A stretch of DNA of 64,000 nucleotides from Cellulomonas flavigena DSM 20109 (GTDB lineage Bacteria > Actinomycetota > Actinomycetes > Actinomycetales > Cellulomonadaceae): positions 3,224,001-3,288,000 of the forward strand of contig NC_014151.1 in assembly GCF_000092865.1 (NCBI RefSeq), read 5' to 3'. Below the pieces are notes generated by a model that saw only the letters and a program-made list of their open reading frames with translations, searched no databases and was not told the origin of the DNA. Shown piece after piece: positions 47,685-56,837 of this stretch (position 1 is the stretch's first letter; each line of letters opens with the position of its first letter). A program made the position numbers and the translations under genes.

Positions 47685-48695
47685 ATGCGCTTCCGCTTCC
47701 TCGGCAACTCCGGCCTCAAGATCTCCGAGCTCACCTACGGCAACTGGCTGACCCACGGCTCGCAGGTGGAGAACGACACCGCGACCGCGTGCGTGCGCGC
47801 GGCGCTCGACGTCGGCATCACGACCTTCGACACGGCCGACGTGTACGCCAACACGGTGGCCGAGTCCGTCCTGGGCGACGCCCTGGCCGGTGAGCGGCGC
47901 GAGTCGCTCGAGATCCTCACCAAGGTCTACTGGCCGACGGGGCCGAAGGGCCCCAACGACACCGGCCTGTCCCGCAAGCACGTCCGCGAGTCGATCGACG
48001 GCTCGCTGCGGCGCCTGCGCACCGACTACGTCGACCTGTACCAGGCGCACCGCTACGACCACGAGACGCCGCTCGAGGAGACGATGCAGGCGTTCGCCGA
48101 CGTCGTCCGTCAGGGCAAGGCCCTGTACATCGGCGTCAGCGAGTGGACCGCCGACCAGATCCGCGCCGGGCACGCGCTCGCCAAGGAGCTGGGGTTCCAG
48201 CTCGTCTCGAACCAGCCGCAGTACTCGATGCTGTGGCGCGTCATCGAGGCGGAGGTCGTGCCGGCCTCGCGCGAGCTCGGTGTCTCGCAGATCGTGTGGT
48301 CCCCCATCGCCCAGGGTGTGCTGACGGGCAAGTACCGGCCCGGCGCCGAGCTGCCCGCGGGCTCGCGCGCCACGGACGAGAAGGGCGGGGCGAGCATGAT
48401 CAGGTCGTTCCTGCGCGACGACGTCCTCGGACGCGTGCAGGACCTGCGGCCGGTCGCGGACGAGCTGGGCCTGACGATGGCGCAGCTCGCGATCGCGTGG
48501 GTGCTGGCCAACGACAACGTGGCCGCCGCGATCATCGGCGCGTCCCGCCCCGAGCAGGTGCACGACAACGCGAAGGCCGGCGGTGTCGAGCTGCCCGCCG
48601 AGGTGCTCGCGCGCATCGACGAGGTCCTCGGCGACGTCGTCGTCACCGACCCGGCCGAGACGGCGAAGGCCTCGCCGCCGCAGCGACTGGTCTGA
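47685..48695 (+). CDS. Aldo/keto reductase (Kv-beta-like)
   Basis: NADPH-dependent oxidoreductase of 336 residues with the catalytic tetrad D49, Y54, K80 and H122 (YQAHRYD). SPIAQGVLTGKY and AIIGASRPEQVHDNAKA are typical of the potassium-channel beta-subunit-like AKR group. Carbonyl substrate not predictable. Single gene closed by a 16-bp hairpin. Confidence 0.92.
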   Translation: MRFRFLGNSGLKISELTYGNWLTHGSQVENDTATACVRAALDVGITTFDTADVYANTVAESVLGDALAGERRESLEILTKVYWPTGPKGPNDTGLSRKHVRESIDGSLRRLRTDYVDLYQAHRYDHETPLEETMQAFADVVRQGKALYIGVSEWTADQIRAGHALAKELGFQLVSNQPQYSMLWRVIEAEVVPASRELGVSQIVWSPIAQGVLTGKYRPGAELPAGSRATDEKGGASMIRSFLRDDVLGRVQDLRPVADELGLTMAQLAIAWVLANDNVAAAIIGASRPEQVHDNAKAGGVELPAEVLARIDEVLGDVVVTDPAETAKASPPQRLV

Positions 48696-48712
48696 CGCGC
48701 GCCCGCCACGCA

Positions 48713-48748
48713 CCGCGGCTCCCGTCCCACCCGGGACGGGAGCCGCGG
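48713..48748. terminator. Bidirectional terminator hairpin
   Basis: Perfect 16-bp stem CCGCGGCTCCCGTCCC with its complement and a four-base loop, between the converging aldo/keto reductase and PPOX-fold genes. Confidence 0.88.
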
Positions 48749-48770
48749 TCGTCCGGCGGCAGCGCGGGCG

Positions 48771-49286
48771 TCAGAGGTCGACGGCCGCGTTCTCGCCGCC
48801 GTCGTAGGCCTGCCCCGTCACCTTGGCCTTGACGAAGCTGAGCGCCGTGGCGAGCCGGCCACCGGGGCTGTCCCAGTACTCGGCGCTCTGCGCGCGCAGC
48901 CGGATCAGCGCGAGGTCGGGCGTCGACGGCCCCTCCGGGAACCACGCCTCGGCGACCGGCCCCCACAGCTCGTTGATCTTGGCCCGGTCCTGCACGACCT
49001 CCGCCGTGCCGGCGACCGACAGCCACGACGACGACCCGGCGAACGCCGCGTTCGCCGCGCTGTGCGCCCGGATCTCCGCCGCCTTGTGACTGGTCAGCGA
49101 CGTGAAGAACCACAGGTCCCCGTCGAAGTCGACGTCCTGCACTCCCATGGGCCGGCTGACGAGCGCACCGTCGGCGTCGATGGTCGTGAGCATCGCCAGG
49201 TGGTGCTCCTTGAGCAGGTCACGCACCTTCGCGACGGCCTCCGCGCGCCCCGGGTCGTCCTGCTCCTGCCACGTCTCGCTCGTCAT
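48771..49286 (-). CDS. Pyridoxamine-phosphate-oxidase-fold general stress protein
   Basis: FMN-binding split-barrel protein of 171 residues of the general stress protein 26 type: KVRDLLKEHHLAMLTTIDADG, VSRPMGVQDVDFDGDLWFFTS and SVAGTAEVVQDRAKINELWGPVAEAWFPEG. ATG at 49286 with GGAGCG upstream. Probably a flavin or F420-class binding protein; not PdxH, whose motifs differ. Confidence 0.88.
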   Translation of the reverse strand: MTSETWQEQDDPGRAEAVAKVRDLLKEHHLAMLTTIDADGALVSRPMGVQDVDFDGDLWFFTSLTSHKAAEIRAHSAANAAFAGSSSWLSVAGTAEVVQDRAKINELWGPVAEAWFPEGPSTPDLALIRLRAQSAEYWDSPGGRLATALSFVKAKVTGQAYDGGENAAVDL

Positions 49287-49419
49287 CGTCGCTCCGTCCG
49301 TCGGCGCGGACGTCGTCGCCCGCTCGGCCACCCTAGGGACGGGTCCGGGTGAGCGCACCCGGGGCACGGTGCCAGGCCGGTGCCGTCCGGTCGACGCGGT
49401 CCGGACGAGCATCGGAGGC

Positions 49420-49959
49420 TCAGCCGACGAGCGCCGTGGCGTGGCGCCGGGACTCCCCGACGAGCGCGAGGGCCACCGTGTCCACACCGGTGCTCTCGGC
49501 GAGCGCGCGGGCGTCGGCGGCGAGCCGGGCCGGCGTGCCGACGAGCCACGTCGCCGACGGCGACCACGTCAACGCGGCGAACGCCTCCGCGTAGGCGACG
49601 GCCTGGCGGCGGCGGGCCGCGTCTGCGTCGTCGGCGGCCACGACCGCCTCGACCTCGAGGACCAGCCGCACCTCGTGGCGGTCCCGCCCGACGGCACGCA
49701 CCTCGTCCTCCAGGACGGTGACGAGCGCACGGACGGCGGCCACGGTCGGCAGCGCCGCGGAGTGCACGATGCGGACGACGTCCGCGCGGGCGGCCGCGAG
49801 CGCGAGCGTGGTGGTGTCGAGCGCGTCGGCGTCGAGCAGGAACTCGACGTCCGCGCGCGACGCGTGACCGGCGATCTCGACGCGCGGGACGTCGGGGCGG
49901 GCGGTGGACGGGCGTCGGGCGGGGGTCGCGCGGACGTGCGCGAGAACGGGCTGGGCCAC
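49420..49959 (-). CDS. Short luciferase-like (LLM) fold protein
   Basis: Protein of 179 residues. The end, ATWLVGTPARLAADARALAESTGVDTVALALVG, resembles the C-terminal end of flavin-dependent luciferase-like monooxygenases, but the protein is about half their normal length, so it may be non-catalytic or a partial-domain member. GTG start with GAGGAC. It lies 70 bases after a Cys-Cys mini-ORF on the same strand, so cysteine supply may control it. Confidence 0.6.
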   Translation of the reverse strand: MAQPVLAHVRATPARRPSTARPDVPRVEIAGHASRADVEFLLDADALDTTTLALAAARADVVRIVHSAALPTVAAVRALVTVLEDEVRAVGRDRHEVRLVLEVEAVVAADDADAARRRQAVAYAEAFAALTWSPSATWLVGTPARLAADARALAESTGVDTVALALVGESRRHATALVG

Positions 49960-50028
49960 GGGGGATGTCCTCGGGTCGAACTCGGGTGCGCAGCGAGGGC
50001 GGAGCCGCAGGCGCGCGGGGTCGCTAGG

Positions 50029-50058
50029 TCAGCGACAACACACCCGGGCCGAGAACAT
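50029..50058 (-). CDS. Cys-Cys leader peptide (9 aa), candidate cysteine attenuator
   Basis: Open frame encoding MFSARVCCR. TACGGT ends six bases before its ATG (leaderless). Its stop codon overlaps a hairpin (GTCGCT-GACCT-AGCGAC). Short leaders with tandem Cys codons near their stop are known in actinobacteria as cysteine-responsive attenuators for sulfur genes; the role here is inferred. Confidence 0.5.
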   Translation of the reverse strand: MFSARVCCR

Positions 50059-50120
50059 GCGCACACCGTACCCGCCCCACCCCGCCCCCCACCACCCCCT
50101 CACCCACCGCACCTCCCTCC

Positions 50121-50137
50121 GCGAGAGGTCGATCCGG
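50121..50137. repeat. Dispersed repeat, copy 4 (half-site)
   Basis: GCGAGAGGTCGATCCGG; the minus strand gives CCGGATCGACCTCTCGC, matching the GCTGGATCGNNCTCTCG core of copies at 9285, 38195 and 40533. It directly follows the stop of the DUF72 gene. Confidence 0.45.
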
Positions 50138-50140
50138 TCG

Positions 50141-50866
50141 TTAGACGAGGAGCTCGCGCAGGCGCCAGGCGTTGCGCACGGCGTTGCCGTCGCCGTCGTT
50201 GTTGAAGTACGCGACGACGTCGTGCCCGCCGCCCTCCCACTCGCGGACACGGTCCGCCCACCAGCGCAGGTCGTCGTCGGAGTACGAGCCCGCGTAGAGG
50301 TGGTCGTGGTCCGGGCCGTGCAGCCGGACGTAGACGAGGCGCGACGTCGCGCGCAGCACGCACGGGATGTCCGCGCCGGACACGACGCAGTACGCGGCGC
50401 CGTGCCGCGCGAGCAGGTCGAACACCGCGTCCGTCTGCCACGAGGGGTGCCGCAGCTCGACGGCCACCTGGACCCACGGCGGGAGCGTCCCGAGGAACCA
50501 GTCGAGCCGCGCGTCGTCCCGCTCGGCGTCGGGGCGCAGCTGCACCAGCAGCGCCTCCCGGTGGTCGCGCAGCTCGTGCCAGCACCGCGCGATGCGCTCC
50601 GACCACACCTCCGGCGCGTACAGCCGGCGCGCGTGGGTCAGGCCCCGCGGCGCCTTGACGGACATCGTGAACCCGCCCGGCAGCCGGCGGTTCCACGACG
50701 CGAACGCCGGCTCACGGGGCCAGCGGTAGAAGCTCGCGTTGAGCTCGACGGTGTCGAACGCCTCGACGTACCGCGCGAGCCGCTCGCGGGCGGGCAGACC
50801 CGGGCGGTACAGCACGCCGTCCCAGTGGTCGTACGACCACCCCGACGTGCCGATGCGCACGGTCAT
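50141..50866 (-). CDS. DUF72 family protein
   Basis: TIM-barrel-like DUF72 protein of 241 residues: RIGTSGWSYDHWDGVLYRPG at the start, VELNASFYRWPREPAF, APRGLTHARRL and ELRHPSWQTDAVFDLL. Biochemical role not established for the family. No signal peptide. Its ATG is 31 bases from the neighbouring GNAT gene stop, same strand. Confidence 0.9.
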   Translation of the reverse strand: MTVRIGTSGWSYDHWDGVLYRPGLPARERLARYVEAFDTVELNASFYRWPREPAFASWNRRLPGGFTMSVKAPRGLTHARRLYAPEVWSERIARCWHELRDHREALLVQLRPDAERDDARLDWFLGTLPPWVQVAVELRHPSWQTDAVFDLLARHGAAYCVVSGADIPCVLRATSRLVYVRLHGPDHDHLYAGSYSDDDLRWWADRVREWEGGGHDVVAYFNNDGDGNAVRNAWRLRELLV

Positions 50867-50897
50867 CGGCCTGCGGCGCCGACCGGCCCGACGGTCG

Positions 50898-51929
50898 TCA
50901 CAGGTCCCTCGCGAACCACAGCGAGACCGGCAGGCCCTGCCACGTCCCGGGCGGCGGCGCGACGGCGCGGTAGCCGAGGTCCAGGTAGAGCGTGATCGCG
51001 GCCGGCTGCCGGATGCCGGTGTCGAGCACGATCCGCCGGGCGCCGTCGGCGCGGGCTGCGTCCTCGACGCACGCGACGAGCCGGCGCGCCAGCCCGCTCC
51101 CGCGCACGTCGGGTGCGACGTAGAGCCGCTTCAGCTCGGCCACGTCGTCGCCCCACTCGACCGCGCGGCGGTGCGTCGCGCACGCGACGGGCACGCGGTC
51201 GCGGCGGGCGAGGAACGTCGTCGCTGCGGTCCGTCCCTGCGCCGCGTCGAGCCGTTCGAACCCGTCGGGCCGGTCGAACGCCATCTCGGGGTACAGCGGC
51301 GTGAGCTCGTCGACCATGGCGCGGCGCAACGCGTACGCGTCGGGGTGCACCCAGGCCACCTCCTCGACGACGACGTCGGGCGACCCGCTCGACGTCGACG
51401 GCCGCGCGTCGCTCGAGGACACGGCGGGCCGTCGCCGCGGCCCGCGCGTCGCCTCACCCACGCCCAGCCGCTTGGCGAAGCAGCGCGAGTCGACGACGCC
51501 CGCGTACTCGCCGAAGTTGTCGATCGGCGCGTACCCCGACGCGAGGTACAGCCCGATCGCCTCGGGCTGCAGGACGCCGGTCTCGAGGACGAGCCGGTCG
51601 AGCCCGTACGCGGGCGCCGCCGCCTCGAGCTCCGCGAGCACCCGCCGGGACAGGCCGCGCCCTCGGTGCGAGGGGCGCACGTACATGCGCTTGAGCTCAC
51701 CCGTGCCGGGGCCGAGCTCGTCCTGCGCGTCCCGCAGCGCCCCGCACGCCACGGCCTGGCCGGAGACGCGCAGGAGCACCATCGCGACGATCGACCGGCC
51801 CGTCATGGCGTGACCGATGTCGTCGTCGCCGTACCGGTCCCGCAGCTCCGCCTGCTGGGCGGTGCGCAGCACCGCCGCGTCGGCGTCGCCCCACGTGACG
51901 TGCTCGACGAGCACGTCGGACGTCGTCAC
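50898..51929 (-). CDS. Tandem-GNAT acetyltransferase
   Basis: Protein of 343 residues with two complete GNAT domains (about 1-165 and 195-343), each with the acetyl-CoA motif: ELKRMYVRPSHRGRGLSRRVL and ELKRLYVAPDVRGSGLARRLV, followed by LYLASGYAPI and LYLDLGYRAV. An internal Ser/Asp-rich linker joins them. The GTG at 51929 lies close to the purQ stop at 51935, so it may be read with purSQ. Substrate unknown. Confidence 0.85.
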   Translation of the reverse strand: MTTSDVLVEHVTWGDADAAVLRTAQQAELRDRYGDDDIGHAMTGRSIVAMVLLRVSGQAVACGALRDAQDELGPGTGELKRMYVRPSHRGRGLSRRVLAELEAAAPAYGLDRLVLETGVLQPEAIGLYLASGYAPIDNFGEYAGVVDSRCFAKRLGVGEATRGPRRRPAVSSSDARPSTSSGSPDVVVEEVAWVHPDAYALRRAMVDELTPLYPEMAFDRPDGFERLDAAQGRTAATTFLARRDRVPVACATHRRAVEWGDDVAELKRLYVAPDVRGSGLARRLVACVEDAARADGARRIVLDTGIRQPAAITLYLDLGYRAVAPPPGTWQGLPVSLWFARDL

Positions 51930-51934
51930 GCGCG

Positions 51935-52630
51935 TCAGGAGACCAGGGCCTGCAGGACAGACGTGAAGAACCGCAGCCCGTCGGTGCCCGACCGCGGACC
52001 GGCGGGCCCGTCGGGGCCGAAGCCGGCCTCGACCGCGTGCTCCGGGTGCGGCATGAGCCCCACGACGTTGCCCGCGGCGTTGCTGATGCCGGCGATGTCG
52101 CGCCGCGAGCCGTTGGGGTTGCCGTCCTGGTAGCGGAAGACGACGCGCCCCTCGCCCTCGAGCTCGTCGAGCGTGCGCTCGTCGGCGACGTACTGGCCGT
52201 CCTGGTTCTTCAGCGGGATCGTGATCCGCTCGCCCGGTGCGTACGCGCGCGTCCACGCCGTGTCGGCGTTCTCGACGGACAGCACCTGCTCGCGGCAGAC
52301 GAAGTGCAGGTGGTCGTTCTTGATCATCGACCCGGGCAGCAGGTGCGCCTCGGTGAGGACCTGGAAGCCGTTGCAGATGCCGAGCACGGGCAGGCCCTTG
52401 CCGGCGGCGTCGACGATCTCGCCCATGACGGGCGCGAACCGGCTGATCGCGCCGGCGCGCAGGTAGTCGCCGTAGGAGAACCCACCGGGCAGCACGACCG
52501 CGTCGACGCCCTTGAGGTCGGCGTCCGCGTGCCACAGGGCGACGGGCTCGCCGCCGGCCAGGCGCACGGCGCGCGCGGCGTCCCGGTCGTCGAGCGTGCC
52601 GGGGAACGTGACGACGCCGATGCGACCCAT
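51935..52630 (-). CDS. purQ: Phosphoribosylformylglycinamidine synthase glutaminase subunit PurQ
   Basis: Class I glutamine amidotransferase of 231 residues that supplies ammonia to PurL. Nucleophile C86 in VLGICNGFQ; His/Glu in [11 protein letters not shown]. Its ATG overlaps the purS stop (TGATG). Confidence 0.97.
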   Translation of the reverse strand: MGRIGVVTFPGTLDDRDAARAVRLAGGEPVALWHADADLKGVDAVVLPGGFSYGDYLRAGAISRFAPVMGEIVDAAGKGLPVLGICNGFQVLTEAHLLPGSMIKNDHLHFVCREQVLSVENADTAWTRAYAPGERITIPLKNQDGQYVADERTLDELEGEGRVVFRYQDGNPNGSRRDIAGISNAAGNVVGLMPHPEHAVEAGFGPDGPAGPRSGTDGLRFFTSVLQALVS

Positions 52631-52917
52631 CAGGCCAGGCCCTGCGACGCGACGGTGGCGGCGGCGTCCGCCTCGATGTCGGCGACGCGCACCACGTCCT
52701 CGATCACCGGGTTGGACAGGACCTGCTCGGCGGCGGCCGCGGCGGCCTCGAGGACCTCCGGCGTCACCGGACCGTCGACCTCGAGCTCGAACCGCTTGCC
52801 CTGGCGGACCGCGGTGAACTGGCCGAAGCCGAGGCGCGGCAGCGCGTTCGCGACGGCCTTGCCCTGCGGGTCGAGGATCTCGGGCTTCGGCATGACGTCG
52901 ACGACGACTCGTCCCAC
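52630..52917 (-). CDS. purS: Phosphoribosylformylglycinamidine synthase subunit PurS
   Basis: Small scaffold subunit of 95 residues that joins PurL and Pur[24 protein letters not shown] and the C-terminal [14 protein letters not shown]. The GTG at 52917 has an AGGAG site. In most actinobacteria purL follows; here the next gene is a GNAT and purL is 40 kb off. Confidence 0.95.
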   Translation of the reverse strand: MGRVVVDVMPKPEILDPQGKAVANALPRLGFGQFTAVRQGKRFELEVDGPVTPEVLEAAAAAAEQVLSNPVIEDVVRVADIEADAAATVASQGLA

Positions 52918-53030
52918 GGGGGTGCTCCTGTGTTTCGCGACGGAGGGGTTCGCCCCGATCCTACGGCGCCCGCCGGCCACGCCTGCCGGCCATCCCACCC
53001 AGCGGTCCCGCCACCGGCGCGTCGCCCTGT

Positions 53031-53088
53031 CGAACAAGGCCTTGTGCCGGTCACGAGGGCCCATCAGCGGCAGAAGGCCTTGCTCGGC
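53031..53088. repeat. Inverted repeat with AAGGCCTT cores
   Basis: Two 20-base arms (53031-53050, 53069-53088), 16 of 20 matched, each itself containing a near-palindrome (ACAAGGCCTTGT, perfect, and AGAAGGCCTTGCT). Located between the amidohydrolase stop and the purS start; could end amidohydrolase transcription. Confidence 0.6.
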
Positions 53089-53126
53089 GGCGGGGTGGGC
53101 GAAAGACGGAGGGGGGCGGGCCTGGG

Positions 53127-54605
53127 TCAGAGGGTCGTGTGGGTCACGGTGCCGGCGACGAGGGTGGCGGCGACACGGGTGGCCCGGAGCCCGCCCGGCG
53201 TCGCGGCGAGCGTCGTCGGGTCGTCCTCGAGCACCACCAGGTCCGCCGGGTCGCCCACGCGCAGCCCCAGGGGGCGACCGTCGACGGACGACGCGAGCGC
53301 GGTGCGCACGTCGAGCCGCTGCTCGGGGTGCCACGGCGGGCGCTCGTCGGCCGTCCGCCACACGGCGGCGTCGATCGCGAGCCACGGGTCGAGCGGCGCG
53401 ACGGGCGCGTCCGACCCGAGAGCGAGCGTCACGCCGGCCGCGTGGAGGTCCGCCAGCGGGAACGCGCGGTGGGTGCGCCCCGCCCAGTGCCGGTCGGCGA
53501 CGTCCCGGTCGTCGGGTGCGTGCGCGGGCTGCACGCTCGCGACGACGCCGAGCTCGGCGAACCGCGTGACGTCGGCGGGCGTCAGGAGCTGAGCGTGCTC
53601 CACCGACCCCTGTGCGCCGGTCGTCGCGAAGGCGTCGAGGACGAGGGCGTTCGCGGCGTCGCCGATCGCGTGGACCGCCGCTCGCAGGCCGTGCGCCCCG
53701 GCGTGCCGCAGCAGCGGGACGAGCTCGTCGGGGGGCACGTTGAGCACACCGTGCGCGAGGTCGCCCTCGACGCCCGGGTACGGGTCGTGGCACCACGCGG
53801 TGCGGGTGTTCAGCGACCCGTCGACGATGACCTTGAGCGGGCCCTGCGTGACGCGCGGCCCGGCGACCCGGTCCCCGGTGTGCAGGTCCTCGCCGACGAC
53901 GCGGTCGAGGTACGCGGGCCACACGCCGGCTCGCACGCGCACAGGCGGGTCCCCCGCCGCGGCTCGTCGGCGCCACACCGCGACGTTGTCGGCGATCTCC
54001 AGGTCGACGACGCCCACCACGCCCCGCGCGGCCGCCGCCCGCAGCGCGTCCGCGACCAGCGCGTCCTGCTCGGCGTCGGGCACGTGGTCGAGCGCACCCA
54101 TGAGCGGCATCCACTCGGTCTCGCGCAGCACGCCCGTGGGGTGCTGCGCGACGCCGAGCAGCCGGATCCCGGCCGTCGACGCCCAGGCGCAGTGCAGGTC
54201 CCCGGAGACCAGGACGACCGGCACGTCGCCCGCGACCGCGTCGAGCAACGCCGCCGACGGCGCGTCGGGCCACGTCCCGTCGCGGAACCCCAGGCCGACG
54301 AGCGGGCGACCGGGCGCCGGCGGCGAGGTACGCAGCCGCTCGGCGACGAGTGCGACGGCCTGCGCCGCCGACTCCGCGCCCGACACGTCGAGCCGCCCGC
54401 GCGCCAGCGCCCACTGCGTGAGGTGCGTGTGCTGGTCCCACAGACCGGGCAGCAGCAGGCGGCCGTCGAGATCGACGACGTCGCCCACGCCCGCGGCGGC
54501 CACGCCGAGCGACGCGATGCGCCCGTCGCGCAGCACGACGTCGACCGGGGCGTCCTGCCCGAGCAGGCGCGCACGGCGCAGGACGAGGGGGCGCGAGACG
54601 TCCAC
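53127..54605 (-). CDS. Amidohydrolase family protein (YtcJ-like)
   Basis: Metal-dependent hydrolase of 492 residues. Metal-site motifs in order: LPGLWDQHTHLTQWAL, VHAIGDAANALVLDAF, GSVEHAQLL, and GSDAPVAPLDPW with the catalytic Asp, then DPADLVVLEDDP of the beta-sandwich. Cytoplasmic. The YtcJ group covers exo-enzymes of unknown substrate. The GTG at 54605 has GGAGG five bases upstream. Confidence 0.88.
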   Translation of the reverse strand: MDVSRPLVLRRARLLGQDAPVDVVLRDGRIASLGVAAAGVGDVVDLDGRLLLPGLWDQHTHLTQWALARGRLDVSGAESAAQAVALVAERLRTSPPAPGRPLVGLGFRDGTWPDAPSAALLDAVAGDVPVVLVSGDLHCAWASTAGIRLLGVAQHPTGVLRETEWMPLMGALDHVPDAEQDALVADALRAAAARGVVGVVDLEIADNVAVWRRRAAAGDPPVRVRAGVWPAYLDRVVGEDLHTGDRVAGPRVTQGPLKVIVDGSLNTRTAWCHDPYPGVEGDLAHGVLNVPPDELVPLLRHAGAHGLRAAVHAIGDAANALVLDAFATTGAQGSVEHAQLLTPADVTRFAELGVVASVQPAHAPDDRDVADRHWAGRTHRAFPLADLHAAGVTLALGSDAPVAPLDPWLAIDAAVWRTADERPPWHPEQRLDVRTALASSVDGRPLGLRVGDPADLVVLEDDPTTLAATPGGLRATRVAATLVAGTVTHTTL

Positions 54606-54671
54606 CGGACCTCCGAGAGATGGCACCTGCCCGGACCCTACGCCGCCGAATCCCGGCAGCCGTCCCGGCAC

Positions 54672-54757
54672 GTGGGACGAGTCGCCCGCGAGACCGGGCT
54701 CAGATGGCGCATCACGACCCGTGCACCGCCTCAGCCCGGTCTCGCGAGGCGCGCGTC
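54672..54757. repeat. Palindromic repeat A, left of the nuclease gene
   Basis: Perfect 14-bp arms CGCGAGACCGGGCT (54687-54700) and its complement (54733-54746), with outer GGGACG/CGTCCC pairing. The loop carries TGGCGCATCACG. A second copy in the same orientation lies at 55660-55745, on the other side of the nuclease gene. Confidence 0.75.
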
Positions 54758-54777
54758 CCGGCAGGTGGACGGCGTCG

Positions 54778-55596
54778 TCAGGCGCCGAGGTCGACGTCCT
54801 CCGCTGACCCGAGCTCGCGCCACGCCACCTGCTGCGCCGTCGTCGCCGCGAGCACGTCGGCGGCCGGCAGCGGGCCCAGGTCGAGACCGGTGAGGTCGGC
54901 GACATCGGCCACCGGCACCTGGAACGTGCGGAACGGCCCGAGCGGCGGCGGGTCGCCCGCCTCGGCGGCCGCGTGCGTGCGCGCGGCGAGCTCGGTGGCG
55001 TGCAGCAGCGGCGTCTGGTCGAGCACGAACGCCGCGGCGGCCAGCCGCCTGCCCCCGTCGAGCGCCCAGGCCGCGACCTTCCAGAACCGGCGCGGGACCG
55101 CGATGCCCCGGTAGACCGGGTCGTCGCCCGCGAGCACCGGCCCCGTCAGCACCGACAGCCGCAGGCGCTGCGCGTGCGCGTGCTCCAGGACGTGGTCCTC
55201 GAGGCCGAGCCACAGCTCCTTGCTCTGGTTGAAGCCACTCGCCTGCGGCGCCGCGTTGGGGTACGCGAAGGTCTCGCGGTTGGCCTGCGCCGCGACGCCC
55301 GGCTCGCCCCACACCGGGTCGCGACGACGTACCAGGTGCCCGCGGTCGAGGTCGTTGCGTGCGTACAGCTCGTTGCCGGCCTGCTCACCGGCGGGTACGC
55401 GCGGGTCGAGGTACCAGTCGTCGCCGCGTGGCACGTCGAGCAGCGCGACGCCGTCGATGTTGACCGCGGTCGCGGCCGCGAGCCGGCGCACCGGGTCGAG
55501 GAGCACCGTGAAGTGCGTCGACGGCAGCTCGCGCACCTCCTGCGCCGGCACGGGCAGCGGGACCTCCGGCCCCAGGAATGTCGCGTCGTACCCCAT
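54778..55596 (-). CDS. DNA/RNA non-specific endonuclease (beta-beta-alpha-metal)
   Basis: Nuclease of 272 residues with the DRGH site at 84-87 (NDLDRGHLVRR, H87 as base) and metal-binding N123 in QASGFNQSKELWLGLE, the Serratia/Anabaena NucA pattern. No signal peptide, so it is either cytoplasmic or exported another way. No inhibitor gene adjoins. Flanked by two direct copies of a palindromic repeat. Confidence 0.88.
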   Translation of the reverse strand: MGYDATFLGPEVPLPVPAQEVRELPSTHFTVLLDPVRRLAAATAVNIDGVALLDVPRGDDWYLDPRVPAGEQAGNELYARNDLDRGHLVRRRDPVWGEPGVAAQANRETFAYPNAAPQASGFNQSKELWLGLEDHVLEHAHAQRLRLSVLTGPVLAGDDPVYRGIAVPRRFWKVAAWALDGGRRLAAAAFVLDQTPLLHATELAARTHAAAEAGDPPPLGPFRTFQVPVADVADLTGLDLGPLPAADVLAATTAQQVAWRELGSAEDVDLGA

Positions 55597-55659
55597 GTGC
55601 CCACCCCCACGCCTGCGCTACCGGACGCCCCTCACGCTACCCAGGTCCACGCGTCCAGG

Positions 55660-55750
55660 ATGCGGGACCAGCAGCCCGCGAGACCGGGCCGAGGTGGCGC
55701 ATGACGGTCGTCACGCGCAGCAAGCCTGGTCTCGCGGGTGCGTCGTCCCA
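55660..55750. repeat. Palindromic repeat B, right of the nuclease gene
   Basis: 15-bp arms CCCGCGAGACCGGGC (55675-55689) and GCCTGGTCTCGCGGG (55724-55738), one G-U type mismatch. The loop has TGGCGCATGACG. Same orientation and internal sequence as repeat A. A further CGTCTCGCGG hairpin-like segment lies near 55790-55815. Confidence 0.75.
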
Positions 55751-55830
55751 GGGTGTGGGACGACGCCCGTGGTGGGGGCAGGACCGACGTCTCGCGGCCG
55801 GGAGGTGAGACGCGGGCCAGGAGGCGGGTG

Positions 55831-56787
55831 TCAGAGGGCGAGGGGGCGGCCCGTCAGCCGCTCGTAGGCCTCGAGGTAGCGGGCGCGGGTGCGTTCGACG
55901 ACGTCGTCCGGGAGAGCCGGCGGCGGGGCGTCCGACGCGCGGTCCCACCCCGACGCGTCCGACGTCAGCCAGTCGCGGACGAACTGCTTGTCGAAGCTCG
56001 GCTGCGCGTGGCCCGGCTCCCAGGCGTCGGCGGGCCAGAAGCGTGACGAGTCGGGGGTCAGCACCTCGTCGCCGAGCGTCACGGCACCCGTCACGGGGTC
56101 GGTGCCGAACTCGAGCTTGGTGTCCGCCAGGACCACACCGCGCTCGCGCGCGACACCCTCGGCCCGCGCGTAGACGGCGAGCGTGAGGTCGCGCAGCGTC
56201 TCGGCCGTCTCGGGTCCCACGGTGTCGACGACGACCGAGAAGCGGACGTTCTCGTCGTGGTCGCCGAGCTCGGCCTTGGTCGCCGGCGTGAAGATCGGCT
56301 CCGGCAGGCGCGAGCCGTCGACGAGCCCGGTGGGCAGCGCGATGCCGGTGACCTCGCCGTTCTCGCGGTACTCCGCCAGCCCGGACCCGGTGAGGTAGCC
56401 GCGCGCGACGCACTCGACCGGGAACATGTCGAGGCGGCGGCACACCATCGCGCGCCCCGCGACCGCCTCGGGAACGTCCGTCGAGACGACGTGGTTCGGC
56501 ACGAGGTCGGTGAGCTGCTCGAACCACCACAGGCTGAGCTGCGTCAGCACGACGCCCTTGCCGGGGATGCCCGGGGACAGCACGTGGTCGTACGCGGACA
56601 CCCGGTCCGACGCGACGACGAGCACGACGTCACCGTGCCGCTGACGCAGCGCGACACCCTCGGGGGACGCGTCCGGCTCGTACAGGTCGCGGACCTTGCC
56701 GGAGTAGACGTGCCGCCAGCCCGGCAGGTGACCGTGGACCGCGGGGCCGGAGGTGGTGGGTGCGGGGGGCGCGTCGCTCACCTCCAC
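55831..56787 (-). CDS. purC: Phosphoribosylaminoimidazole-succinocarboxamide synthase PurC
   Basis: SAICAR synthase of 318 residues. HVYSGKVRDLYEP (ATP site), VASDRVSAYDHVLS, PVECVARGYLTGSG and DTKLEFGTD, with the C-terminal SFDKQFVRDWL of the family. The GTG at 56787 has no ribosome site; a second GTG at 56781 is possible. Divergent from the AAA ATPase gene. Confidence 0.96.
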   Translation of the reverse strand: MEVSDAPPAPTTSGPAVHGHLPGWRHVYSGKVRDLYEPDASPEGVALRQRHGDVVLVVASDRVSAYDHVLSPGIPGKGVVLTQLSLWWFEQLTDLVPNHVVSTDVPEAVAGRAMVCRRLDMFPVECVARGYLTGSGLAEYRENGEVTGIALPTGLVDGSRLPEPIFTPATKAELGDHDENVRFSVVVDTVGPETAETLRDLTLAVYARAEGVARERGVVLADTKLEFGTDPVTGAVTLGDEVLTPDSSRFWPADAWEPGHAQPSFDKQFVRDWLTSDASGWDRASDAPPPALPDDVVERTRARYLEAYERLTGRPLAL

Positions 56788-56837
56788 AGTCTGACGCGTC
56801 CGGCACCTACGGTGGGCGGACCGACCAGGGAGCGAAC

